Assembly: GCA_964394585.1 (NCBI GenBank)
Contig: CAYMYI010000048.1
Coordinates: 1 to 29,647 of the forward strand
DNA length: 29,647 nt
Reading direction: 5' to 3'
From: CAYUJH01 sp964394585
GTDB lineage: Bacteria > Bacteroidota > Bacteroidia > Cytophagales > Flammeovirgaceae
Shown here piece after piece: positions 16,611 to 25,000 of the stretch. Within the stretch, counting starts at the first letter, position 1. Every line of letters starts with the position of its first letter. The notes beneath the pieces were generated by a model. It searched no databases. It saw only the letters and a program-made list of their open reading frames with translations, and had not been told where the DNA came from. Made by a program: the position numbers and the translations under genes.

Positions 16611-17018
16611 ATGAAACATCTCATTATATCCTTTGCGCTCCTATGTGTAGCAGTTTGCTATGCAAACGCACAAGAAGTATCGGGGCGTAGCGCTCCCTTT
16701 TCCTATACCTATGGCTTGAATAAGTATTTTTCTGCCGAGCAGTTTAAGGAAATGCATCCGCTGCTTGTACAGCGCTATCGGAAAGAAATCTTAGCAGATA
16801 TTAAACAGCGTGAAGAGCTATTTGCGCCTCGCGGCGAATTCGAAACCGATTTGGACTATAAACGCCGCATGGCAAAAACGACTCGATTTAAATATGATGT
16901 GCTGAAAAAATATCGCAAGCAGGCATGGTATCATGGTTCGGTGGTGATGGTGTTGAAGGTAACCGAAGTGGCTAAGCAAAATTACTTATACATTTTAGAA
17001 CGGATGTTTTCCAAATGA
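16611..17018 (+). CDS. Small exported protein of unknown function, companion of the FGE-fold gene
   Basis: 135 residues from ATG 16611, with a signal peptide ending near Y-A-N-A-Q (residues 17-21). The mature part is highly charged and helical: Q-R-Y-R-K-E-I-L-A-D-I-K-Q-R-E-E-L-F, then G-E-F-E-T-D-L-D-Y-K-R-R, a pattern (E-F-E-T-x-x-x-Y-x-x-R) that recurs in small Bacteroidota secreted proteins next to FGE-fold genes. I know no function. The 13-base gap to the upstream gene and the strong terminator just after it (17041-17075) make a two-gene operon likely. Confidence 0.75.
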   Translation: MKHLIISFALLCVAVCYANAQEVSGRSAPFSYTYGLNKYFSAEQFKEMHPLLVQRYRKEILADIKQREELFAPRGEFETDLDYKRRMAKTTRFKYDVLKKYRKQAWYHGSVVMVLKVTEVAKQNYLYILERMFSK

Positions 17019-17040
17019 TGCACACCACAAACCCCAATGA

Positions 17041-17075
17041 AAAAGCCCTTTTAACAACTAAGAAGGGCTTTTTTT
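17041..17075. terminator. Strong bidirectional intrinsic terminator
   Basis: AAAAGCCCTT (17041-17050) pairs with AAGGGCTTTT (17063-17072) around a 12-base loop. T7 follows on the plus strand, and an A-run on the left gives a T-tail on the minus strand. It sits between the convergent genes ending at 17018 (plus) and 17091 (minus) and should serve both. Confidence 0.88.
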
Positions 17076-17090
17076 GATGTGATTTTTCAT

Positions 17091-17708
17091 TTATGGGTTA
17101 AGCAGCTCGTAGCGTTCACTTACCAAAATTAATCCTACTTGTACTAACCCAATGATAAACCCTAGTACGGCACCGGCTATTTCAATAAAGCGGAGTTCTT
17201 TACTAATTACCGACATTAATAAACCTTCAAATTTTTCATCGGAAAAGTTGATTACTTTTTCATATACGAGTTTTTCTACATCTACCTCGCCTAATTTGGC
17301 AGTGAGCGAGCCAAACAATTTAGGGATGAGGTCGTCGAGCATCGTTTCAACACGTTGCATTACCTGCGTAACTACAGAGTCGCTCATGAGCATGCCAAGC
17401 ATTGGGTTCCCCGCTTTAAATTTATTGACGAGGTAATCTTCAAACTCCAATAAAATTGCTTTTTTCAATTCAGAACGGTTGGCTTCCGTATCGAGCTTAT
17501 CTTGAATCATCTGCATAGAAAACAGGTCTTTCGCCACTACAATCCCCAAACGCTTTGCTAGCGTGCTTTTTCGCTTAGGAAATATGCCATGAAGTTTAAA
17601 AAGATAGAAGTTTTTTTCTTGGCGTGGGTGAAAGAGCATTTTGATGGCAATGTAGTTAGTAAACCACCCGATAGCCCCCGAAATGAAAGGAATTAGGTAT
17701 AGTATCAT
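17091..17708 (-). CDS. DUF445 family membrane protein
   Basis: 205 residues from ATG 17708. The family signature is at the N-terminus: G-A-I-G-W-F-T-N-Y-I-A-I-K-M-L-F-H-P at about 11-28, inside the first membrane segment. The middle is a long helical region, and a second membrane segment lies at about 178-198 (G-A-V-L-G-F-I-I-G-L-V-Q-V-G). DUF445 proteins are short helical membrane proteins without an assigned reaction. The last gene of the minus-strand run before the terminator at 17041; 126 bases separate it from maf, so it may or may not share that transcript. Confidence 0.9.
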   Translation of the reverse strand: MILYLIPFISGAIGWFTNYIAIKMLFHPRQEKNFYLFKLHGIFPKRKSTLAKRLGIVVAKDLFSMQMIQDKLDTEANRSELKKAILLEFEDYLVNKFKAGNPMLGMLMSDSVVTQVMQRVETMLDDLIPKLFGSLTAKLGEVDVEKLVYEKVINFSDEKFEGLLMSVISKELRFIEIAGAVLGFIIGLVQVGLILVSERYELLNP

Positions 17709-17809
17709 CGTGATGTTTTCGGTTAGTACTCAAATGGCTGTAAGGCCCACAAACGCTAACAGCCTTGGTTATATGCAGCGCAATAATAACAGATTACCGA
17801 GAATCTTGC

Positions 17810-17835
17810 ATGGTTTCTTTCTGCTAAGAAACCAT
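17810..17835. terminator. Hairpin immediately after the maf stop codon
   Basis: ATGGTTTCTT (17810-17819) pairs perfectly with AAGAAACCAT (17826-17835) around a 6-base loop, directly at the end of maf. No T-run follows on the minus strand, so it is either a weak terminator or a transcript-end stabiliser. Confidence 0.4.
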
Positions 17836-18407
17836 TAAAAATTTTTGAGGTGTTGGTACAAGGCATGCAGAGGAAGCCCCATTACATTATAGAATGAGCC
17901 TTCGAGCTTCGAAACTCCTACCATTCCGATCCACTCTTGCACACCATAACTGCCTGCCTTGTCGAATGGTTGACATTCGGTAACATAGCTTTCAATCTCA
18001 ACCTGAGTGAGGGGTAGAAAGTGTACGCTGGTCGTATCGTGAAATACTACTTCTTTAGCATTAGTATGTAAACAAACCCCGGTTACTACTTCGTGAGTAT
18101 CCCCTGAAAGGGCTTGCAGCATGGCAATGGCTTCAGCTTTATCTGCGGGCTTTTCGAGTACGTTCCCTGCTTGGATTACAACCGTATCGGCTGTAATTAC
18201 CAGTTCGTTGGGGGCAAGCTTGCCACGAAAACTTTGGGCTTTAAGCTGAGCAAGATACGGCGCTACTTGATAGACATCCAGCGTTTTTGGGTAGGTTTCT
18301 TCCACAGCGTTGAGCCGGATGGTAAACTTAAACCCTGCTTGTTGCATGAGCTGTTGGCGACGTGGAGAACCGGAGGCTAAAACAAGGTCGTAAGGAGGTT
18401 GAAACAT
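17835..18407 (-). CDS. maf: Maf-like nucleoside triphosphate pyrophosphatase
   Basis: 190 residues from ATG 18407. Signature L-A-S-G-S-P-R-R-Q-Q-L-M at 10-21, E-x-x-x at 36-40 (V-E-E-T-Y), central I-T-A-D-T-V-V at 71-77 with catalytic Asp D74, and L-S-G-D-T-H-E-V-V-T-G-V at 100-111. The form matches the YhdE type that hydrolyses dTTP, UTP and modified pyrimidine nucleotides to monophosphate and pyrophosphate, a house-cleaning role. It is 28 bases downstream of the unknown gene at 18436-18963 and may be read through from that cluster. Confidence 0.94.
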   Translation of the reverse strand: MFQPPYDLVLASGSPRRQQLMQQAGFKFTIRLNAVEETYPKTLDVYQVAPYLAQLKAQSFRGKLAPNELVITADTVVIQAGNVLEKPADKAEAIAMLQALSGDTHEVVTGVCLHTNAKEVVFHDTTSVHFLPLTQVEIESYVTECQPFDKAGSYGVQEWIGMVGVSKLEGSFYNVMGLPLHALYQHLKNF

Positions 18408-18435
18408 ACAAGGGCGTGCTTATGATAAAGAATGA

Positions 18436-18963
18436 TTAAATTTTGGCATAGCGTTTTACAATGCGCACCGCAAGTTTGAGCGCTAAGCTTACTGCTTTAT
18501 TTTTAAGCCACGGGCGGATAAGGATTGAAACGGCAATGCTACCAACGCTATATAGCACAGTTTCTACGGTAGTTTGATCGATGGAGTAGGCAGCGGGTCC
18601 TACATTGATGAATACCAAGCTGTAATCGACCAATTTTTCCCAGAACTTCTTGTTATTATCAAAAAGGGCAAAAACCTCTGCTACATTTTTCTGGTGTTTT
18701 TGGTACGCAGCCTTCGAGGTTTTCAGGTAAGCGGGGAGTTCTTTTGCTTTTTTGGGAAACGGCGGGAGATAGTTAAACATATCGGCATCGGCATGGATTA
18801 CCGTTCGATACACCAACTCTTGGTTTTTGTACTGGAAAGGGGTAATCACCTCGAAACTTCCTTCTTTGAAAAGGGTCTTAAGGAACTGATACACTTTGCG
18901 AGTAGAGCGTAAAAGTTCGCTATTGGCTTCGATACGTTTTTTGAGTTCTTCCCAAAACTTCAT
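18436..18963 (-). CDS. Unknown protein with the shared D-G-D-type module and a hydrophobic C-terminus
   Basis: 175 residues from ATG 18963; no family recognised. The N-terminal third is helical and basic. Residues about 51-102 (V-Y-R-T-V-I-H-A-D-A-D-M-F-N-Y-L, then H-Q-K-N-V-A-E-V-F-A-L-F) align with the module in the two upstream genes: R-T-V-I-x-x-D-x-D matches Q-T-V-I-x-x-D-G-D and K-T-K-I-x-x-x-D-G-D. The last 70 residues are hydrophobic (L-V-F-I-N-V-G-P-A-A-Y, then V-L-Y-S-V-G-S-I-A-V-S-I-L-I) and end in a basic tail, so one or two membrane segments are plausible. It begins 3 bases after the stop of the gene at 18967, so the two are translationally linked. Confidence 0.75.
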   Translation of the reverse strand: MKFWEELKKRIEANSELLRSTRKVYQFLKTLFKEGSFEVITPFQYKNQELVYRTVIHADADMFNYLPPFPKKAKELPAYLKTSKAAYQKHQKNVAEVFALFDNNKKFWEKLVDYSLVFINVGPAAYSIDQTTVETVLYSVGSIAVSILIRPWLKNKAVSLALKLAVRIVKRYAKI

Positions 18964-18966
18964 GGT

Positions 18967-19860
18967 TTACTTTTTCGCTGGCGTTTTCTTTTTGGTAAAT
19001 GCAGAACCTGCTAAGTTCGCCACTGTAAGGAACAACGATTTCCAAAAATTGGTGGCTGAGTTAATAGAGCTATTATGGACATCGAGCAGCATTTGGCGTG
19101 GGCCATCAGGGTATCGCATAAATTGGTTGGTGAGGTAACAGGTTACATCGCCATCAATTTGAATGACGGTTTGTAATAGCACCTTTTGCGTACCAATTTC
19201 CCATGTCTTGCGAATAAGTGTAGTTTGTTCGGGGGCGAGGTCAAGGTCTTCTATAGAATTTATATCGGAAATACTTAGGTCGTTATTCCAAATGTGCGAT
19301 CCCATTTGCGAAGGAAAAGGCTCGTAGGCCGGCTGCTCTTCAGGGTCAGGGGTACAGAAACTATCATACCCTTCAAAACCTTCTTGCCCACTATTAATCG
19401 CGGTTTCGTAAGTCTTACGGCGAATTTTGAACATGCCAATCAGGTTAGAACTTTGGCGTTCAATTCGTGTAAGCATGGCAACGCGTTCTTCTAGTTTATT
19501 GCGGCGTTTTTCATCTTCGTACCCCTCATCATCGTCCATTTCCTTTAGTTTTCGGTTAAAGATTTGAATACCATATTGGGCGGTACGTCGGATTTCTTGG
19601 AAGGAAAACTCGCCAGCAAAATTCCAGCGGAGCACCATTAAAGGCGAGTAACCGGGGGGCGGTTCTGGCGGCGGAGTGCCATCAGCACGTTTGCAGATGC
19701 CGTACTCAATCATCCGTGCGCGATATCGATCGGCAATATCGAGCAATGCCATGCGGCGCATGGTAGGCATAGAGCTATTGGTCGTGTTTTCTTTTACGAT
19801 TGTATTAATTTCTAGCGTAAGCAGGTCGCTCGCTAGGTTTTTAAAGAAATTCGCATCCAT
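18967..19860 (-). CDS. Unknown protein with a split copy of the shared module
   Basis: 297 residues from ATG 19860; no known family. The first 24 residues (L-L-T-L-E-I-N-T-I-V-K-E-N) match the N-terminus of the gene at 19970 (L-V-T-L-E-I-K-T-I-V-G-D). Residues 228-278 (L-L-Q-T-V-I-Q-I-D-G-D-V-T-C-Y-L, then F-W-K-S-L-F) match the second half of that gene. Between them is an insert of about 200 residues: a Pro-rich stretch (62-73), a charged helical region (103-135) and an acidic, aromatic region (160-190). The C-terminal 10 residues are very basic (K-K-K-T-P-A-K-K). There is no signal peptide. It is the middle gene of a three-gene run, 109 bases downstream of the first and 3 bases upstream of the third. 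Confidence 0.8.
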   Translation of the reverse strand: MDANFFKNLASDLLTLEINTIVKENTTNSSMPTMRRMALLDIADRYRARMIEYGICKRADGTPPPEPPPGYSPLMVLRWNFAGEFSFQEIRRTAQYGIQIFNRKLKEMDDDEGYEDEKRRNKLEERVAMLTRIERQSSNLIGMFKIRRKTYETAINSGQEGFEGYDSFCTPDPEEQPAYEPFPSQMGSHIWNNDLSISDINSIEDLDLAPEQTTLIRKTWEIGTQKVLLQTVIQIDGDVTCYLTNQFMRYPDGPRQMLLDVHNSSINSATNFWKSLFLTVANLAGSAFTKKKTPAKK

Positions 19861-19969
19861 AGTAGTTAAAATTTTGCGGCAGTTGCAAAAGTATGAAGCA
19901 AAAAAGACAGATGAAGCTTCAGTTCACCTGTCTGCATTGTTGGGTTTCTATTGCGGCAAATACGTTGTG

Positions 19970-20371
19970 TTAACCGATTTCCTCGTCGGTTTCGTCGATA
20001 TTTTCCTCGCTTACAGTCAGCCCTTTGGTGTCTTTAAAAAGCTCAAATAGCGATTTAATCGCCTCAATATTTTTCTGAATAATTTCGTGCCCTTTTTCTT
20101 CGCGGTTTGCATGGAAGTCGCGCAACCATGCGTACTTATCTTGAATCAAGTCGTTACTTAAAAGAGTAGTAACATCGCCATCGAGTAAGCCAATTTTGGT
20201 TTTAATGATTTTGAACTCCCCATCTTTCTTAGGAAGTACGGTTTCATCTTGTAATACTCTATAATCGCCTACTATGGTTTTAATTTCAAGGGTTACAAGG
20301 TCGCTTAGTTTCTCTTCAATATTGTTCACGAAGCTCATGAACAATGAACTATCTTGTTTTTCTTCTTCCAT
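19970..20371 (-). CDS. Small unknown protein; minimal form of the shared module
   Basis: 133 residues from ATG 20371, strongly acidic at both ends (M-E-E-E-K, then D-E-T-D-E-E-I-G). The core has T-L-E-I-K-T-I-V-G-D at 27-36, K-T-K-I-G-L-L-D-G-D-V-T-T-L-L at 57-71, and a helix Q-K-N-I-E-A-I-K-S-L-F at 99-109. Both downstream genes contain related D-G-D segments and an aromatic F near the end. No known family or catalytic motif is recognised; the invariant Asp pair could bind a metal or another protein, which is speculation. It is the first gene of the run, preceded by a 244-base region that also holds the terminator of the PorP-OmpA gene. Confidence 0.8.
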   Translation of the reverse strand: MEEEKQDSSLFMSFVNNIEEKLSDLVTLEIKTIVGDYRVLQDETVLPKKDGEFKIIKTKIGLLDGDVTTLLSNDLIQDKYAWLRDFHANREEKGHEIIQKNIEAIKSLFELFKDTKGLTVSEENIDETDEEIG

Positions 20372-20557
20372 CGTATTTAAAGAATTTGAGGTTTGTTTTT
20401 CTTTTCAATTTGTAGGAAAGATGGATAAAAAACAAACTTTTTATTCACATTTTTAAGTCTATAAACTGTTTTTTGCTGAAAAACAAGAGGGTACCGCTTT
20501 TCGGGTGGAGCAATTATTTTATTCGTGTGTGGGTTTATCTCTTAATAATTCCCCTTT

Positions 20558-20595
20558 CAAAAAAAAAGAGGTTGCTATGGTAACAACCTCTTTTT
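20558..20595 (-). terminator. Intrinsic terminator of the PorP/SprF-OmpA gene
   Basis: AAAAAGAGGTTG (20563-20574) pairs with CAACCTCTTTTT (20584-20595) around a 9-base loop, 20 bases downstream of the gene's stop. On the minus strand the hairpin is followed by a run of T; on the plus strand also by TTTTT. It should stop transcription from the giant-protein operon before the unknown cluster. Confidence 0.85.
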
Positions 20596-20615
20596 GAATA
20601 AAGAAACAAAACCGA

Positions 20616-22019
20616 TTACTCAAGTCCGCCTAACACCTTGATTTCGATACGTTGATTGAGCGCTCTTCCTTCGCGCGTACTATTATCGCGGATAGGGTTT
20701 TGCGGACCATAGCCCACGGCTTTTAATCGGGCGGGGTTCACACCTTTTTCAGCCATATAATCTACTATGGTCTGAGCGCGTTTGCGCGAGAGTAGAATGT
20801 TTACGTTGGCGTCGCCCTGGTTGCTGGTAAATGCCCCAATTTCTAGCTCTACTTTCGGATAGCGCAGCATAAATCCAATTACCTTTTCGAGTTCAGCGAG
20901 CCCTTCCGAAGGGATTTCTGTGGCATTGTTTGCATAGTTGATGCTATTGAGCACATACCCTTTTCCTTCGTATGTAGCTCGGTACGCTTCTTCGGGTACA
21001 TTCAGTGCATTGTATGCATCTTCGGCAATGCCCGGCTCTGGTGCTTCAGTTGTGGGACTTGCTTCTTTCGGGGCATCAGTATCTGAGGTTTTCTGTTGAG
21101 CGGGAGGAGGCTCAGTAGGCTCTACGGGTTTTGCAGGCGTTTTTTCACCAAAGCGTACACGCAGCATTACTTCGTGCGAGTTGCGGGCGTAGGGACCAAA
21201 TCCGCTGGTGCCATACTCGTAGCCATAGCCTATGTAAAATCGTTGGCTAATTTCCGCACCGGCGCTTACGACTAACCCAAAATCGGTACGGTAGCCCATA
21301 GCAAGTTTAAACTGATTGTTCCATTCGGCTTCTAAGATAGCATCGAGCTGCCCCGGCGAAACGGTGGCAAACCGATAGGTAAGAATAGGACGAATATTCA
21401 GTTTATCGCTGGCAGCAATTCGGTACGAAGTAATTAACGTGGAATGGCTAAAAGCGCGCGTTGTAAAGTTGTTTTCGCTACTTCCCCGAATGTCGTCGAA
21501 TAGGTAGAGGGTAGAGAAAGCTGCTTCAAATGCTTCATAGCGGAATACAGCTCCAAAATTGGCATCGAACTCTGCTTTTCCATCTACTTGCGAGAGCAAG
21601 GGGTCGTCTTGGTCGGCAAGGGGCAAATCGCCAATTTCTATGTTATTCACGATCACTCCGGCAGAAAGCCCTAAGTTTAAACTGGCTTTTTGATTGAACC
21701 GCGCCGAATAAGCATATGCTGCACGCACGCCCGTTTGCGTTAGAATGCCGGTTCGATCTCTGAGAATCATTCCTCCAGTTGCCGAGTTTTTTAGTTCTAA
21801 AGGCATATGGAACGTGGCAATCATGGTTTCGGGGTGTCCCTCAAAGCCTGCCCATTGGCTTCGATAGTGCAAATGCGCTACAGGCATGCTATCGGTACCT
21901 GCATAGGCAGGGTTAATCAGAAATGGGTTTTCATATTGTTGATTAAAAAGTGAAAACTGTTGGGCAACTCCGGCACTACTCAGTACAATCAGCCACACAA
22001 ATACTAGTATCTTTTTCAT
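20616..22019 (-). CDS. PorP/SprF-family outer-membrane protein fused to an OmpA domain
   Basis: 467 residues from ATG 22019, signal peptide to about residue 19 (G-V-A-Q). Residues 20-285 are the PorP/SprF beta-barrel: the Q-Q-Y-E-N-P-F-L-I-N-P-A-Y-A-G opening is diagnostic, followed by R-S-Q-W-A-G-F-E-G-H-P. A Pro/Glu/Thr-rich linker (about 295-335) leads to an OmpA-type domain at about 350-465 (L-S-R-K-R-A-Q-T-I-V-D-Y, G-Y-G-P-Q-N-P-I, N-Q-R-I-E-I), which would bind peptidoglycan. PorP/SprF proteins partner with type B secreted proteins of the type IX system, holding them at the surface. Its gene starts 33 bases after the stop of the giant Ig-repeat gene, so the two are almost certainly a pair in one transcript. 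Confidence 0.93.
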   Translation of the reverse strand: MKKILVFVWLIVLSSAGVAQQFSLFNQQYENPFLINPAYAGTDSMPVAHLHYRSQWAGFEGHPETMIATFHMPLELKNSATGGMILRDRTGILTQTGVRAAYAYSARFNQKASLNLGLSAGVIVNNIEIGDLPLADQDDPLLSQVDGKAEFDANFGAVFRYEAFEAAFSTLYLFDDIRGSSENNFTTRAFSHSTLITSYRIAASDKLNIRPILTYRFATVSPGQLDAILEAEWNNQFKLAMGYRTDFGLVVSAGAEISQRFYIGYGYEYGTSGFGPYARNSHEVMLRVRFGEKTPAKPVEPTEPPPAQQKTSDTDAPKEASPTTEAPEPGIAEDAYNALNVPEEAYRATYEGKGYVLNSINYANNATEIPSEGLAELEKVIGFMLRYPKVELEIGAFTSNQGDANVNILLSRKRAQTIVDYMAEKGVNPARLKAVGYGPQNPIRDNSTREGRALNQRIEIKVLGGLE

Positions 22020-22052
22020 AATGCTATTATCTAAAATGAAGTAAGAGAAAGA

Positions 22053-25000
22053 TTAACGGAATAGGTTGAATGTTCCGGTGATAGGATTAGAACCATCGCG
22101 TAGTTCGATTACAAAGTAGTACACACCTTCGGGCAATTGGTTGCCGTTTGAAGTAGTGCCTGCCCAGCCATTGTCATAGCCTATGCGGCGGAATACTTCG
22201 ATGCCCCAGCGGTCGTATACAATTATCTCTGCGTTCGGGTAGCGTTGAATGTTCTGAATAGTCCAAGTATCGTTGCGTGTGTCACCATTTGGCGTAAGTA
22301 CCCTGCCGGGGATGAGTTCAAACTCCTCAATTACCGTAATGGTGACAGATGCGGTTGCCTCACATCCGTTTGCATCGGTTCCAATAACCGTATAGGTTGT
22401 GGTTTGCGAAGGAGTTGCTGTAGGGGATGCCGAAGTAGGATTGTCCAATCCTTCTATGGGCGACCACTGATACGCGGTAGCTCCGCTTACTTCTAAAACG
22501 ATGCTTTCTCCGAGTGCAATTTCCGAATCGGGTGTGATGGTTAAGTTTACACTTGGGAAATCCGGTACGGTGGCTTCTAAGGTAGTCTCACAACCGTCTG
22601 TAGCTTTCACCGTGATTTGGTAAGTCCCTGCGGCTAAGCCGGTAAATCGGCCATTGGCTTGGAAGTTACCGCTATCGCCTAGGCGGAACGTTGCACCTTG
22701 TTCGCTTGTAACAGTGATGATGCCTTCGCAGTTTTCGCCACTTACCGTAGCTTGGGCTTCAGGCTGTTGATTGGTGAAGGTTACACTATCTTTTGCTGAA
22801 CATCCTGCTTGGTTGAGAGCAACAATGTAGTATTTGCCGCTTTGGCTTACGGTTACCGAAGCCGATTCATTGCCTACCGGTATTTCCCCTAAGAACCACT
22901 GATAAGTTACGCCCGCTTCTTCTCTTACAGAAAGTGTAGCATCGCCACAAAGGCTTACAATGCGTGCAGTATTTAAGAATAAGTTGGGAGCATTCTGTAA
23001 GGTAACTACTACGGTGTCGCCTACACCCGAATAACAAGCAGGTGGGTTGCGTAAGGTGGCTACGTAAGTGCCAGGTTCAATTACAGTAAGTGTATTCGAT
23101 TGCTCCGACATGATGTTGCCGTTGCGTATCCAGAAGTAATCGAAATTGCCAGGTGTGCTTACAGTGGCAGTCAGAGTCCCTGTTTCGCAGAACGAAACCG
23201 AATCGCCTGCACCATCAATCGAAATGGTTATGGTTTCGGTAGGCGCAACCTCCGTTGGAGCCGAAATAGTACCATCGCCACACCCTGGCCGTGTTACTAC
23301 TACACGATAGAAACCTGGTTGAGTGGCAGTATAGTCTAACTGGTTGGAAATGCCAGGAGCTATGGCAAACGGGCCGTTTGCATTGGTACTGAACTGCCAT
23401 TGGTAGGTGGCGTTGCCTTGCGAGCGGACACGCAATGGGGCACTATCGCCTTCGCAAATCTCCACACGGCTTCCTTCGATGATTTCGGCAATTGGAGCTT
23501 CTCCAACAATTACCTCAATAACTTCAGACTCTACCGCGCTTACGGAGCAACTTGGGTTGGTTACTTGCAGCTTGTAAAACCCAGGAGTAGAGGTTGTGTA
23601 GAGGCTAGCTTGTGCTCCTGTGATAGGTTCATAGATCCCATCGCGTGTAGTAGCGAACACCCATTGGTATAAGTCTTGGTTACTGCCCGATTCGCCCCAC
23701 AATGTTGCCGAGCCGCCTTCGCAGAATGCCAACGATGTTCCGCTGAGTAAGCGTACCGAAGGTTCTGAGATGAAGCGTATTTCTACAGTTGCCGACTCGT
23801 TAGAAGTGGGGGTACAATCATTATTAATAACCCGCACTTTATAAAAACCGGCTTGTGTGGCGGCATAGCTAGCAGCATTGAGTCCTACGGGGCTAAAAGT
23901 GCCATCGGCGGTGCTTGCATAAAGCCATTGGTAGGCGGCGTTTTCTACAGTAAGCGCCGTAAGCACTGTAGTGCCTCCTTGGCAAATAGACAAGGTTTGC
24001 CCTTGTTGCTCTAGTACGGCAGGAGGCCCTTGGATTTGGCGCACTTCAATCAGTTGCGATTGGCGGCTTGTAGTAGTACAAGCATTATTGGTCTCAATTA
24101 CTCTGTAAAACCCGGGGAGGCTGGCTACATAACCAGGGTTTGTTCCTACGGTTTGGTAAACACCGTCGCGTGTTTCCGAATATTGCCAACGATACGTAGA
24201 GTTCCCCAAAATGGATTCGTCTACTTGGAGTGTAGTGAATCCTCCGGCACAAATATCCACTACGGAAGGATTGAGTACTCTAGCAGGAGGGCCATCAAAC
24301 CCGATTACGGCAATAGGCTCTGAAATATTGGTGGCAGTGGGGCAATCAGGATTGGTTACCACTACGCGATAGAAGCCTTCTTGGTCGGTAGTTACCACGG
24401 TATACGTAACGCCTTGGGCTTCAAATGGGGTGTATTCCCCATCGATGGTAGGAGAGTATAGCCAAGAATAGCTGTTACCTACGTTGTATTCTGCCGAGAG
24501 AAATGCTTGCGAACCTATACAGAATAGTGCCGTATCGCCTTGCACAATTTCAGCACGTGGGAGTGCGCGCTGCTCAACATAAATGGCAATGGCGGTGTCT
24601 ATCGGGGTCAGGTTAGGGCAATAGGTATTGGTAATTTCTACGCTGTAATATCCCGTGCGATTTACACGGATGGAGTCGGGGTTAGTCCCGATTACTTCGT
24701 AGGGAGCATCTTCAGTAGGGGCGTATAACCAACGGAACGAGTTGCTTATCGGAATACCTGAAAATGCATATAAAGTAACGCCTGCTCCGCTACAAAAATC
24801 GGTTTGTGGGTCAGGTTCAATGGCTGCTCGGATATCGCCTACTTCAAAAACTTGCAGTGGGTCTGATTCAGCCGCGACAGTACCACATGCTGTTGTGGTA
24901 ACGCGTACTTTATAAAAACCGGTTCTTTTGGCATAATAGCTGGCATTATCGTTATCGCCTTCGGCGGGACTAAACCCTCCGGTAGGGCTTGTAGAGAATA

